Assembly (NCBI RefSeq): GCF_900103665.1
Contig: NZ_FNGY01000001.1
Span: 868,001-932,000, forward strand
Source of the DNA: Pedobacter steynii
GTDB taxonomy: Bacteria; Bacteroidota; Bacteroidia; Sphingobacteriales; Sphingobacteriaceae
Length of the DNA stretch: 64,000 bases
Direction: 5' to 3'
Shown: positions 35,772 to 45,576 of the stretch, in pieces
Layout of the letters: every line of letters begins with the position of its first letter
How positions within the stretch are numbered: the stretch's first letter is position 1
Notes under the pieces: model-generated
The model's input: the letters and a program-made list of their open reading frames with translations, nothing else
What the model was told of the DNA's origin: nothing
Databases searched by the model: none
Program-made: the position numbers and the translations under genes

Positions 35772-36371
35772 ATGACTAAAGTAAAAATTATCGAGTCAGA
35801 CCTTATTCGTGCAGTTGCCGATGGAAATGAAAAAGCATTTGAAGTTTTATATACACTTTATTATCAAAAACTACACAAATTTCTACTAAAAACCGTCCAA
35901 GGTCAGGAAGAGTCAACTTTAGATATTTTACAGGAAGCCTTCTTAAGGGTATGGCTCAATAGAGATAGGTTAATGGAAATAGAGAATTTTCAAGCCTGGA
36001 TTTATAAGGTGGTGAGTACGGAAGCATTAACCCAGATCAGAAAAGAACTTCATATCAAAACAAAGGCCGACAGATTAAAGTCATCCCTGGAAACTGACGC
36101 GCAAACATTGACACCAAAGCACCTGGAAATTGCCGAAATAAAAGCAATAGTTAACCAGGCTGTTCGGGGGCTGCCTCATCAACGCAGAACTATATACCTT
36201 TTAAGCAGAGAGGAGGGGCTGAGCCCACTGGAAATTGCAATAAAACTAAATATCTCCATCAATACCGTTTACAATACCCTTACGGTAGCCCTAAAATCTA
36301 TACGCCAGGATCTTTCTAAATCTGGCTATGGCATCCATCTCAGCATTCTGCTCATTTTAGAACTTTTGTAA
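35772..36371 (+). CDS. ECF RNA polymerase sigma factor (FecI-type)
   Basis: The 199-residue protein has sigma region 2 (GNEKAFEVLYTLYYQKLHKFLLKTV, LDILQEAFLRVWLNRDRLMEIENFQAWIYKVV) and region 4 (LPHQRRTIYLLSREEGLSPLEIAIKLNISINTVYNTLTVALKSI), matching the Bacteroidota FecI family. It should drive the SusC/SusD genes downstream when released by the FecR-like anti-sigma factor encoded next. The gene order sigma-FecR-SusC(STN)-SusD is the standard signalling cassette. Confidence 0.95.
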   Translation: MTKVKIIESDLIRAVADGNEKAFEVLYTLYYQKLHKFLLKTVQGQEESTLDILQEAFLRVWLNRDRLMEIENFQAWIYKVVSTEALTQIRKELHIKTKADRLKSSLETDAQTLTPKHLEIAEIKAIVNQAVRGLPHQRRTIYLLSREEGLSPLEIAIKLNISINTVYNTLTVALKSIRQDLSKSGYGIHLSILLILELL

Positions 36372-36463
36372 AAAAAAACTTACCCCGGATAGTAGTAGTT
36401 CGAAAAAGTGTATTCATACCTAATAATTGCGATGAAAACCCTACGAAACTAAAAACTAACCAA

Positions 36464-37657
36464 GTGTACAAACAAAGAATCCTCGATTTATTACAGGGAT
36501 ATTATAACCATACGTTGTCTGTTGAAGAAACTGTGGAACTGTCTCAGCTTATTGACAAAACCGGGAATGAAGAAGTGATTGCCCTGCTCACCGAAACCAT
36601 AAATACTTTTACAGCACCTGAAAATGAGGATATCAGTATTGATGAAACTGAAATCAAAGCCAAAGTTAACCAGATCTTATCTCTGGATAAGCACCCTCAG
36701 GTCACCACAATTGCTAAACATCCAGGAACAAGATGGTTGAAATACAGTGTCGCAGCTGCAGTTATGCTAGTGATCGGCTCTTATTTGTTTTATCAAAATT
36801 TTAAGGAGGGCATCAACCAGACAAATATAGCCGATGTAAAGCAGAAAGATGTCCAGCCCGGGCAAACCGGGGCGGTATTGATACTGTCAGACGGAAGGGA
36901 AGTTTTACTGGACAGTACGGGCAGCAGTAAGGAGATCCTCAGTCATGACGGTTCAAAAATTAAAGTCAGTAATGGGCAGGTGGTTTATTTAGATGGTAAA
37001 AAATCTGCGGAGAACAGCCTCAATAGTATCCGGACGCCTTTAGGACGGAAATACCAGCTCAGCCTGTCAGATGGCACTAAAGTTTGGTTAAATGCCGCCA
37101 GTAGCATTGAGTATCCGATAGCCTTTAACGGAAAGAACAGAGCAGTGACCATATCCGGAGAAGTTTATTTCGAAGTCGCAAAAAATGCACAGCAACCATT
37201 CCTCGTCAACATCGAAAATTCAAAGACCACTATCGAAGTTTTAGGAACACATTTCAATATCAACACTTACGCTGATAATGGCAGCTACAAAACTACCCTG
37301 CTGGAGGGCAGCATAAAATTAAGTACCGGGAAACGGAAGTTTTTATTGCAACCCAACCAGCAAGCTGTTAGCCAGCCGGATTCTGAGCAGGTACTACTCA
37401 TCAACAATGTAAACTCGGATGATATTTTAGCCTGGAAAAACAATTTGTTCCATTTTAACCAGGCAAGTATAGGCGATGTAATGCTGGAACTGGCCAGATG
37501 GTACAACATTCAGGTCATATACGAAGGAACCAAGCCTCCCGGCACTTTTACCGGAAAAATACAAAAGGATTTAACGTTACGACAAGCCTTAAAAATACTG
37601 GGTGCAACCCGTGTCAGATACCAGTTGACAGAAGACAACAAATTGATAATTCAATAA
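36464..37657 (+). CDS. FecR-family anti-sigma factor
   Basis: The 397-residue protein starts at a GTG. It has a cytosolic N-terminal sigma-binding part (about 1-85), one transmembrane helix (about 94-110, WLKYSVAAAVMLVIGSYLFY) and a periplasmic FecR domain (about 180-285, TPLGRKYQLSLSDGTKVWLNAASSIEYP) followed by a DUF4974/STN-like C-terminal domain. It holds the sigma factor until the STN domain of the SusC receptor signals substrate. It is encoded about 90 bases after the sigma gene. Confidence 0.93.
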   Translation: MYKQRILDLLQGYYNHTLSVEETVELSQLIDKTGNEEVIALLTETINTFTAPENEDISIDETEIKAKVNQILSLDKHPQVTTIAKHPGTRWLKYSVAAAVMLVIGSYLFYQNFKEGINQTNIADVKQKDVQPGQTGAVLILSDGREVLLDSTGSSKEILSHDGSKIKVSNGQVVYLDGKKSAENSLNSIRTPLGRKYQLSLSDGTKVWLNAASSIEYPIAFNGKNRAVTISGEVYFEVAKNAQQPFLVNIENSKTTIEVLGTHFNINTYADNGSYKTTLLEGSIKLSTGKRKFLLQPNQQAVSQPDSEQVLLINNVNSDDILAWKNNLFHFNQASIGDVMLELARWYNIQVIYEGTKPPGTFTGKIQKDLTLRQALKILGATRVRYQLTEDNKLIIQ

Positions 37658-37772
37658 TATATAAACCTAAACCAAACGCTATGCGAAACAACTGACCAGC
37701 CAATTCATGCAGTAAACTGCGCCAACAAACCAACTACGAACAAATCGTTTAATCCTGAAATTTTTATTTCAC

Positions 37773-40700
37773 ATGAAACAAAAAACTAACCAAAAAAGAA
37801 ACCATCAGCCACCGCATCTAAAAGGGAAAAATACTTTTAGCCATTTTTTTGCGATGATGACTGCTGTGACCATACTAACCATTTGTATCTCAACGATTAC
37901 AAACGCCAAAACTTTTTCTCAAACCATCAGATTAAATTTGAAATCTGTACAACTTACCGAGGTTTTAACGGCAATTGAAAAACAGTCTGACTATACTTTT
38001 TTCTACAAGACCGAAGACCTCAAAGGACTAAAAAACATTGATGTTAATATCAACGAAAGTTCTATCAGTACCATATTGCAACAGGTATTAAAAGACCTGT
38101 CGTTAACCTATAATATTCAGGGCAAAACCATTGCCGTAAATAAAATTCTGAGTACACCCCTAAAAAATTGGGTGGCAGATGAAACCATGATCAGACAGAC
38201 GGTTTCAGGCACTGTTAAAGACGCAAGTGGTAGTCCTATTCCGGGCGCTACGGTAACTGTAAAAGGGACCAGCAGGGTTACCTCTACCAGCAACATGGGG
38301 ACTTTCAGTATAGAAGCAAATGTTGGCGAAATATTAACAGTCAGTTCTATCGGTTTTACTCCTCAGCAAGTTACGGTTACCGGCCCTTCGTTAGGAAACA
38401 TCATCCTAAGCGAAGCACCTGAACTATTGGGCGAGCTGGTCGTTGTGGGTTACAGCGTCCAGAAAAAGGAAAGTCTTACCGGAGCTTTGAATACCATTGG
38501 CGGAGACAAGCTAAAAAACATTACCTCGCCAAACGTACAAAATATGCTTGCCGGTAAAGCACCAGGTGTGTTCGTTGCGCCTGGTTCGGGAAAACCAGGA
38601 ACTGCAGGTGCGGTGATCATCCGTGGTCAGGCTACGCTGAATGGTACCACCAGTCCACTTTGGGTCATCGATGGGGTAATCGTGGGCTCCAGCCCGGGCG
38701 AAGTAAATTCAGAGGATATCGAGTCCATTACGGTATTAAAAGATGCCGCGTCAACTGCAATTTACGGTTCCCAGGGTGCCAATGGTGTGATCATTGTAAC
38801 CACTAAAAGAGCCAAATCAGGAGAAATGACTGTAGAGGTCGCTTCAAGAGCAGGTTTTACCCAGCTTACCAATGGGAACTTAAAAGTGATGAACGGAGCC
38901 GAATTGTATGATTACTTCTCTTCTTTCGCCAACGCAAATACCATTAGCTTTCCGCGCTGGAATGCAGATTTGCGCAACAGTAATTTCGACTGGTGGAAAG
39001 TAGCGACCAGAAATGGCTTTAACCAAAATCACAACATCTCCTTACGTGGAGGAACTGAAAAACTGCAATCCTACCTGTCGGTTGGCCTTTATGATGAATC
39101 AGGGCCTGTCAAAGGATACGATTACGAACGGTACAACTTTAGGTTAAACACCACTTACAAGCCTTTTGAATGGTTAACCGTTAAGCCTTCCATAGTGGGT
39201 TCCCGTCGCGCAGTGAACGATCAACAATACTCTGTAACTTCAATGTATTCCAATCTTCCCTGGGACAGCGCTTATGATGCCAATGGGAATTTAGTCGGCC
39301 ACCGTTCCAGTACCTGGGTAAATAGTGTAAATACGAACTATTTATACGATTTGCAATGGGACCATGCTGCCAATACCAATTATGAGTTTATGGGTAATTT
39401 TGATTTTGACATCAAATTATCAAAAAAATTCACTTTCTCTTCAGTTAACAACTATCGGTTCAACACGTACTCCGCCAGTGGTTATACTGACCCCCGTTCA
39501 AACGGTGGAATAAGCGTAAACGGTCGCATCACAGATTACAGATCTGAATATACCCGTCGTTATACCAACCAAATCTTACGTTATAACGATTCATGGGGGA
39601 AACATAGTGTAAGTGCCCTGGCAGGTTACGAGTTTAATGATTACAGAAGTAAAACATTAGATGTCTACGGAACAGGCCTGGTACCAGGCTTCGAGGTGCT
39701 GGATGTGGTCTCAAAACCTGAAAGGACCAAAGGGGGAATAGACGAATGGGCAGTGCAATCCTATCTTTTTAATTCCAATTATTCGTATGATGGCAAATAC
39801 CTGGCGCAGGTATCTCTTCGCAGGGATGGTGCTTCAAATTTTGGTAAAAAATACGGTGATTTCTTCTCCATTAGCGGTGGTTGGAATATCCATCGCGAAG
39901 ATTGGTTTAATGTTGGCCACATCAATACGCTTAAACTTCGGGCAGCCTATGGTACAGTAGGTAACCGTCCTTCCGCCCTGTACCCTCAATACAATTTATA
40001 TTCGGTAAATCCATCCGCCGGTTATAATGGAATTCCAGGCCTTTTGATCAGCCAGATTGGCAACAAAAACCTGACTTGGGAAGAAACCTATACCAGCGGT
40101 TTAGGTTTAGATGTGAATGCCTTTAACAACAGGGCCCGGTTAACAGTAGACTATTATGTTAAAAATACGGATAACGTTTTGTACAATGTGCCTATTTCAG
40201 GCTTAACGGGCGTAACCCGGATCTGGCAAAACGTGGGCAAAATGAAAAATAAAGGGATCGAAATAGCGTTAGGTGGTGATATTATCCGTACCAATGACTT
40301 GTTGTGGAGCCTGGATGTAAATGTTGGGCACAATATCAATAAGCTTACAGACCTCTACAAAACCAGGAACCCGGATGGCAGCTATTCGGCCAAACCAGTC
40401 ATCATAGGTGATGACCTGGGATTAGCGGGTTCTGCCAGCAGAGTTTTACAAATTGGCTTACCTGTGGATACTTACTATTTAAGGGAATGGGCAGGTGTTA
40501 ATCCCGATAATGGTTTGCCAATGTGGTATAAAGTTACAAGAGACGCAAACGGTAAGGAAATAGAAAGGACAAAAACATCTACCTACGCACAAGCTACTGA
40601 GGAAAAGCTGGACAAAGCTTCGCCTGACCTATTTGGGGGCATTACTACTGCCTTAACATGGAAAAAATTTGATTTTAATGCGGTATTTGGATACTCAGTT

Positions 40701-41129
40701 GGAGGTAAGGTCTATAATTATTCCCGCCAGGAATACGATTCGGATGGAACCTATACAGACAGGAACCAAATGAGATTAGTGGATGGCTGGAGCAGATGGC
40801 AGAAACCTGGAGACAATGCAACCCATCCTATAGCCCGATACAATAACCAGGATAAGGGAAATTCTACCTCTTCACGTTATCTTGAAAGCAATGATTTTTT
40901 TAGAATGCGTTCATTGGCCCTGGGATATAATTTCGATTTGAAAAAATATAAAGTCAGGAATTTAAGAGTGTATGTGTCTGGAGAGAATTTATTTGTGATC
41001 ACAAAATATTCGGGGGTTGATCCGGAAATACCTGTTAAAGAAGATAACAATGCGATTCTGTTTACTACAGGCCCTGCTGTTTACCCTATGGCAAGGAAAT
41101 TCATGTTAGGACTTAACGTTTCATTCTAA
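37773..41129 (+). CDS. SusC/RagA TonB-linked receptor with STN signalling domain
   Basis: The 1118-residue protein has a long signal peptide, an STN domain (about 50-125, FSQTIRLNLKSVQLTEVLTAIEKQSDYTFFYKTEDL), a carboxypeptidase-regulatory-like domain (about 145-220), a plug (about 230-345) and a 22-strand barrel. The STN domain contacts the FecR-like anti-sigma factor, so substrate binding can switch on the operon. SusD is encoded 13 bases after it. No carbohydrate-active enzyme is encoded next to it, so the nutrient is unknown. Confidence 0.95.
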   Translation: MKQKTNQKRNHQPPHLKGKNTFSHFFAMMTAVTILTICISTITNAKTFSQTIRLNLKSVQLTEVLTAIEKQSDYTFFYKTEDLKGLKNIDVNINESSISTILQQVLKDLSLTYNIQGKTIAVNKILSTPLKNWVADETMIRQTVSGTVKDASGSPIPGATVTVKGTSRVTSTSNMGTFSIEANVGEILTVSSIGFTPQQVTVTGPSLGNIILSEAPELLGELVVVGYSVQKKESLTGALNTIGGDKLKNITSPNVQNMLAGKAPGVFVAPGSGKPGTAGAVIIRGQATLNGTTSPLWVIDGVIVGSSPGEVNSEDIESITVLKDAASTAIYGSQGANGVIIVTTKRAKSGEMTVEVASRAGFTQLTNGNLKVMNGAELYDYFSSFANANTISFPRWNADLRNSNFDWWKVATRNGFNQNHNISLRGGTEKLQSYLSVGLYDESGPVKGYDYERYNFRLNTTYKPFEWLTVKPSIVGSRRAVNDQQYSVTSMYSNLPWDSAYDANGNLVGHRSSTWVNSVNTNYLYDLQWDHAANTNYEFMGNFDFDIKLSKKFTFSSVNNYRFNTYSASGYTDPRSNGGISVNGRITDYRSEYTRRYTNQILRYNDSWGKHSVSALAGYEFNDYRSKTLDVYGTGLVPGFEVLDVVSKPERTKGGIDEWAVQSYLFNSNYSYDGKYLAQVSLRRDGASNFGKKYGDFFSISGGWNIHREDWFNVGHINTLKLRAAYGTVGNRPSALYPQYNLYSVNPSAGYNGIPGLLISQIGNKNLTWEETYTSGLGLDVNAFNNRARLTVDYYVKNTDNVLYNVPISGLTGVTRIWQNVGKMKNKGIEIALGGDIIRTNDLLWSLDVNVGHNINKLTDLYKTRNPDGSYSAKPVIIGDDLGLAGSASRVLQIGLPVDTYYLREWAGVNPDNGLPMWYKVTRDANGKEIERTKTSTYAQATEEKLDKASPDLFGGITTALTWKKFDFNAVFGYSVGGKVYNYSRQEYDSDGTYTDRNQMRLVDGWSRWQKPGDNATHPIARYNNQDKGNSTSSRYLESNDFFRMRSLALGYNFDLKKYKVRNLRVYVSGENLFVITKYSGVDPEIPVKEDNNAILFTTGPAVYPMARKFMLGLNVSF

Positions 41130-41142
41130 AGAGTATAAAAAA

Positions 41143-42855
41143 ATGAAAAAAATATTAGCTATAATTTTTGCGACAATAGCCCTGTCATCCTGTAAGGTTG
41201 ATAGAACGCCTTTCGGATCAATGGAATCTGAAAAAATAGATAAAAGCCCGGAAGAAGCTATAGATGGCTTACTGAACGGAGTGTATGGCCAGCTTAAAGC
41301 CTGGTCTGATCCTATGCACCGTTTAGGTGAGTACGCGGGCGACAACATGATGATCAGAGGCTCATCCACAGATGCATTCTACGAATTTGTCTCCTTTGCC
41401 AGAACGCCAAATAATAGCAGGTTAACCACTTTTTGGGATAGCGGTTATAAAGCAGTGGCACAGGCTTCTAATATCATTAATATGATTCCGCAAGGTAAAA
41501 GTGCAGCCATGGATAGTAAGTTGGGTGAATGTTACTTTGTGCGCGGGTTGATGTATTTCTATCTGGTTCGTGCCTACGGACGCCCTTACTATCAAAGCCC
41601 TGAAACCAATTTAGGAGTACCAATTGTTAACGGCACTCCGCCTAATGTAATTGATTTAACATTACCGGACAGAGCAACTGTTAAAGAAACCTATGAGCAG
41701 GTGATTTCGGACTTAAAAAAGGCTGAAACGTTGATTTCAGTAAACAGAGGCCCTATTTATGCTTCTAAAGAAGCTGCTCAGGCTATCCTTTCCAGAGTTT
41801 ATCTTTATATGAGCGGAACTTATGAAAATCCCAACCGGACTTATGCACAGCTATCTGTAGACTATGCGGATAAAGTAATTGGTGCTACATCCAAATATAG
41901 CTTGTTGTCGAGAGCTGAGTTCATGAAATACAATACCTTTACCCCTGAAAATAACAAAGAAACAATTTTCGCCATTAAACGTGTAGCTTCAGAATTTTCA
42001 GGTTTCGATCATTATTATGGTGTTGGCGGAATGTATTCAAATATTGGTGGAATGGGCTGGGGAGAAATGTATGCGAGTGCAAAATACATTGGCCTGTTAA
42101 ATGAAACCGGTAGAAATGACTGGAGACCAGATAAATACAAAATAGTAGATGCCAGGGCTGCGTTTATCGAACCTACCTACACAAAAAGTGCTGGAGGAGC
42201 CTATACCGAAGTCTTCAGATTTATTAAAGATGATAACGGAAATACATTGAACTATGCTCAGGATACTGTAACAAGAAGCGGAGGTACAATTACCTGTAAA
42301 GAACGCAAAGACGTGTACACGCTAACGCCGGTTGATGCCGCACAGGAAATTTATAGCATAAATTACAAAAATGGTAAAACTTACACCGGGGTAATCGACT
42401 ATTTAATTACCTTAAATCGTGTTTATCCTCAGTTTTATATTGTAAAATGTTCCCGTGAAGGAGAAGACTCTCAATTGCATTCTCCGGTGATCAGCAGGCT
42501 GGGTGAAGTGTATCTGAACAGGGCAGAAGCCTATGCTAAATTGCAAAATTATACCTCGGCACTAGACGATTTAAACAGGATCAGAACACGGTCTATTGTT
42601 GGCGGTGGATATACTACTTTAACTGCTGCAAATGCAGGAGATTTGATTGATAAAGAAAGGCAATTGGAACTGGCCTATCAGGCAGAGCGCAGTTTTGATG
42701 TATTCCGTAACGGAAAGTCTCTTGACCGTCAATATCCCGGTCCTCAGAATCAAACAACAAGTATATTGGCGACCGATTTCAGAGTTGTTTACTACATTCC
42801 TCAAAGTGCTATTAATTCCTATCCAGGAAAATTAACACAAAATCCAACTAATTAG
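41143..42855 (+). CDS. SusD/RagB outer-membrane lipoprotein
   Basis: The 570-residue lipoprotein has a lipobox (IALSSCKVD, lipidated Cys about residue 17) and the SusD fold: SusD-like_3 N-terminal part (DKSPEEAIDGLLNGVYGQLKAW), TPR-like helices (ECYFVRGLMYFYLVRAYGRPYYQSPETNLGVPIV) and the C-terminal SusD/RagB domain (ISRLGEVYLNRAEAYAKLQNYTSALDDLNRIRTRS, ERQLELAYQAERSFDVFRNGKSLDR). It captures substrate at the cell surface for the preceding SusC. A strong terminator follows. Confidence 0.95.
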   Translation: MKKILAIIFATIALSSCKVDRTPFGSMESEKIDKSPEEAIDGLLNGVYGQLKAWSDPMHRLGEYAGDNMMIRGSSTDAFYEFVSFARTPNNSRLTTFWDSGYKAVAQASNIINMIPQGKSAAMDSKLGECYFVRGLMYFYLVRAYGRPYYQSPETNLGVPIVNGTPPNVIDLTLPDRATVKETYEQVISDLKKAETLISVNRGPIYASKEAAQAILSRVYLYMSGTYENPNRTYAQLSVDYADKVIGATSKYSLLSRAEFMKYNTFTPENNKETIFAIKRVASEFSGFDHYYGVGGMYSNIGGMGWGEMYASAKYIGLLNETGRNDWRPDKYKIVDARAAFIEPTYTKSAGGAYTEVFRFIKDDNGNTLNYAQDTVTRSGGTITCKERKDVYTLTPVDAAQEIYSINYKNGKTYTGVIDYLITLNRVYPQFYIVKCSREGEDSQLHSPVISRLGEVYLNRAEAYAKLQNYTSALDDLNRIRTRSIVGGGYTTLTAANAGDLIDKERQLELAYQAERSFDVFRNGKSLDRQYPGPQNQTTSILATDFRVVYYIPQSAINSYPGKLTQNPTN

Positions 42856-42860
42856 TCACA

Positions 42861-42899
42861 ACAAACGACGGGCAATCAGCATAATTGCCCGTCGTTTGT
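42861..42899 (+). terminator. strong terminator closing the sigma/FecR/SusCD operon
   Basis: A perfect 16-base stem (ACAAACGACGGGCAAT / ATTGCCCGTCGTTTGT) with a 7-base loop, six bases after the SusD stop codon. It may also act as the terminator of the leftward barrel gene on the other strand. Confidence 0.9.
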
Positions 42900-43003
42900 T
42901 TTCTGATTGCTCCATATTTGAATATTTGGTAGGTCTCTTGATTCAGGCCATCCATATGACTGTCTTGTTGGGGTGGAAAAATAAATACTTTCATGAGAAG
43001 ACC

Positions 43004-45286
43004 TCATTTAATAATGATGTCACTATTCTCAATTTCCCTGCTATTCATGCGGTCATTGAATACCTTTCCGAAGTTATAAGCCAATGAAAAGACAATGTTG
43101 GTGGTTTTATTATGATTGTTTATTAATTGTCTGAAGTTGTCATAATTGCTGGAAATTTTCCTAACTGTGTTCAGCGCAAACATATCTCTATATCCTATCC
43201 GTGCATTTAGTTTGTCTTTGAAAAAATTGCGCTCAATCTCTAAATTTAATGAAGGATAAGAAATTGTCTTATTTATTAAGGTATAAGCTGGTGTTGTATT
43301 GTACCCTGAAAAAATAACAGTCAGCTTATTTTTCAGCATATTAGTTCTTAAGTTAAATGAATTTCTAAACGTAAAGCCACTATTACTATTTACTAATACA
43401 TTTGAAGCATCAGTTTCAAATGTGTTGTAATCTACGCCCGAATTAAAATTGGCCATGATAATCCTAAAGAGTTTTGTTCTAAATCCAACATTCAATCCAT
43501 AAGAGTCAGATCTTGATACATTTTCCATTGAATTGACTAAAATATCACCTTGTTGTGTATAGGTTTCAATGATGCCATTCTTAATTTGTTCATTATACAG
43601 CTTTAGACTTAAATTACTTATTTTAGATGCCTTATTAAAGGTGATGGAATAATAATCTCGGATTTGTGCTTTTAGTTGGTTATTTCCCTTTCTTGCGAGT
43701 CCTGGATTAATATATACCAAATCATCATTTAAATTGTAAGCGCCTGGCCGGATCATTCTTCTTGAATAGCCAAATTTCAAATCCTGTTTATTAGCAAAAT
43801 GATAGACCAAATTTACCGTAGGCAGAAGATTGTAATAATTCTGATCTATATTCACTCCTTTGTTGTCTGTATTCTCAATATCAAGTCCTAAATTAAAAGA
43901 AATCTTGCTGCTAAAGTCTGTATTCATCTCAGAGAAAAGACTATATATGGACTGTTTTATATTTCCTGTATTAAAATCGAAGTTTCTATTGATATACTTT
44001 AGGCCTGAATAAAAATCAACTTTAAGATCGCCTAGTTTCACTTCTTTATTATCTAAATTAAATTCACCGGATACCTCTCTGGTAGAAGACTTAATTTCAT
44101 TCTTCCCAAGATTATTTAGTTCATTTATAAAATTATAATTATCAATATTATCATATTTGAAGAATTTCCCCTTAAAAGTTAAGGTATTGTTCGAATTAAC
44201 ATTATATGTTAAAATTGGCCCTAGGGTTATCCTGTTTTGTTTTTCTTTCGCCCGGTTAAAAAAGGTCATAAACTCATTTGATGCCTGAGTAATATAGCTG
44301 CCGCTAGTCAAAGAATTGAAACTATATCCTCCCATATCATAAACCATATTTAGTGCAGTTTTCTTTGACAGATCATAGTTTATTCTGGTATTAAATGAAT
44401 ATTGTCCACCTTTGGGCCTCCTTTCGCTGATTTCATTATAAAAAACATTAGACTGCGCTCTTTCCAGCTCAGTTTCTATAAGTTGTTCATTATAAATTTT
44501 AGAGAAGTAAGATTTCACCAGGAATGCACCGCTCTTATAAGATAACGAAGGAAATGTCGAATAGTAATTATTCCGTATTCCAATGGAACCATCTATAACT
44601 CCTTTTACAAAGGAACCTTTCTTCTTCTTAAGTATAACATTAATTAAAGAGCCTATATGCTCTGTACTCATAGCTGTTGTAGGGTTCGAAATAATTTCAA
44701 CCCTGTCAACATCCTCCGCATCGATTGTACGTAACTCAATAGGTGAAGCCTGTACTCCATTAATAAGAATCAAAGCTTTACTATTGCCCTCAACAAATAT
44801 CTCATCATTCTGAACGGATAAATTAGGTAAAGTCTCTAAAACAGAATTGGCTTTAGCATTTTTGATAAAATTCCGATGGTCAATTTTATAGGTTGATTTA
44901 TAAGCGTTGTTCTGCCGGTTAGATCCTGTTATAACGACTTCCTTCAACTGAGCCTGATCTGTCTCTGTCAATTTAATATCAATGGGAACTGCAAATTCAG
45001 ATCTGAGAATCTCACGGGTAATTGTTTTATATCCTAAATACCGGACTGTAACAAAAGCTGTGTCAACATCAGAGAGTCTAGAATTTTCAAAAATAAAGCC
45101 CCCATTATTATTAGTTAATGTGTGATACTTATCTGAGCCTATTTTCAGCTGGACAATTACATTTGGAATCGTTAAATTCTCAATCGTAATCTTTCCTGAC
45201 AACTTAGCAACAGATTGGGCGAAGGCGTGTGATGTATTTAAAATAGGAGGTACTACTAAAAGAAAAAGCAGGTAAAGTATTCTCAT
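43004..45286 (-). CDS. TonB-dependent-type outer-membrane beta-barrel protein
   Basis: The 760-residue protein has a signal peptide, a carboxypeptidase-regulatory-like domain (about 25-110, LSGKITIENLTIPNVIVQLKIG), a plug (about 115-215, LKEVVITGSNRQNNAYKSTYKIDHRNFIKN...VDRVEIISNPTTAMSTEHIGSLINVIL) and an outer-membrane beta-barrel of the OMP_b-brl_3 type. It is shorter than SusC and has no SusD partner. It ends the leftward operon with the small two-Cys peptide (52 bases upstream), the beta-propeller and the MauE-like gene, so it may carry or receive that peptide. The substrate is unknown. Confidence 0.9.
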   Translation of the reverse strand: MRILYLLFLLVVPPILNTSHAFAQSVAKLSGKITIENLTIPNVIVQLKIGSDKYHTLTNNNGGFIFENSRLSDVDTAFVTVRYLGYKTITREILRSEFAVPIDIKLTETDQAQLKEVVITGSNRQNNAYKSTYKIDHRNFIKNAKANSVLETLPNLSVQNDEIFVEGNSKALILINGVQASPIELRTIDAEDVDRVEIISNPTTAMSTEHIGSLINVILKKKKGSFVKGVIDGSIGIRNNYYSTFPSLSYKSGAFLVKSYFSKIYNEQLIETELERAQSNVFYNEISERRPKGGQYSFNTRINYDLSKKTALNMVYDMGGYSFNSLTSGSYITQASNEFMTFFNRAKEKQNRITLGPILTYNVNSNNTLTFKGKFFKYDNIDNYNFINELNNLGKNEIKSSTREVSGEFNLDNKEVKLGDLKVDFYSGLKYINRNFDFNTGNIKQSIYSLFSEMNTDFSSKISFNLGLDIENTDNKGVNIDQNYYNLLPTVNLVYHFANKQDLKFGYSRRMIRPGAYNLNDDLVYINPGLARKGNNQLKAQIRDYYSITFNKASKISNLSLKLYNEQIKNGIIETYTQQGDILVNSMENVSRSDSYGLNVGFRTKLFRIIMANFNSGVDYNTFETDASNVLVNSNSGFTFRNSFNLRTNMLKNKLTVIFSGYNTTPAYTLINKTISYPSLNLEIERNFFKDKLNARIGYRDMFALNTVRKISSNYDNFRQLINNHNKTTNIVFSLAYNFGKVFNDRMNSREIENSDIIIK

Positions 45287-45338
45287 AGATAATTATTAAG
45301 AGTAGCTTTCCAAAGAAGGAAAGCTACAAAAGTGATTA

Positions 45339-45539
45339 CTAAGAGGTTTGTTGTTCAGTCCAGGTACCGTATAATTTTGTACCGGTTGAAGTTTCTCCAC
45401 AATCATAATTACGGTCACCAATACAGCTGCCACCAAAACTAGCCTGGTTTGTCGACTGAGCATTTACCGGTTTAACATTACAGATTACTGCGACAGCAAG
45501 TCCTGCCATAACAAATGTGATTTTTAAATACTTTTTCAT
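45339..45539 (-). CDS. small secreted two-cysteine peptide (NVEALA/DUF6520-like class)
   Basis: The 66-residue product has a signal peptide (MKKYLKITFVMAGLAVAVICNVKPVNAQ, residues 1-28) and a mature part of 38 residues, rich in Ser, Thr and Gly, with two cysteines eight residues apart (C39 and C47, GSCIGDRNYDCGE). This general layout recalls the small exported NVEALA and DUF6520 peptides of Bacteroidota but the sequence lacks the NVEALA motif. The two cysteines could form a disulfide, and a MauE/DoxX-like redox membrane protein is encoded upstream in the operon. It is real by signal peptide and operon position; its function is unknown. Confidence 0.7.
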   Translation of the reverse strand: MKKYLKITFVMAGLAVAVICNVKPVNAQSTNQASFGGSCIGDRNYDCGETSTGTKLYGTWTEQQTS

Positions 45540-45576
45540 TTTGTTTAAATTTTAAAGGTTAATTGAAATCATCTAT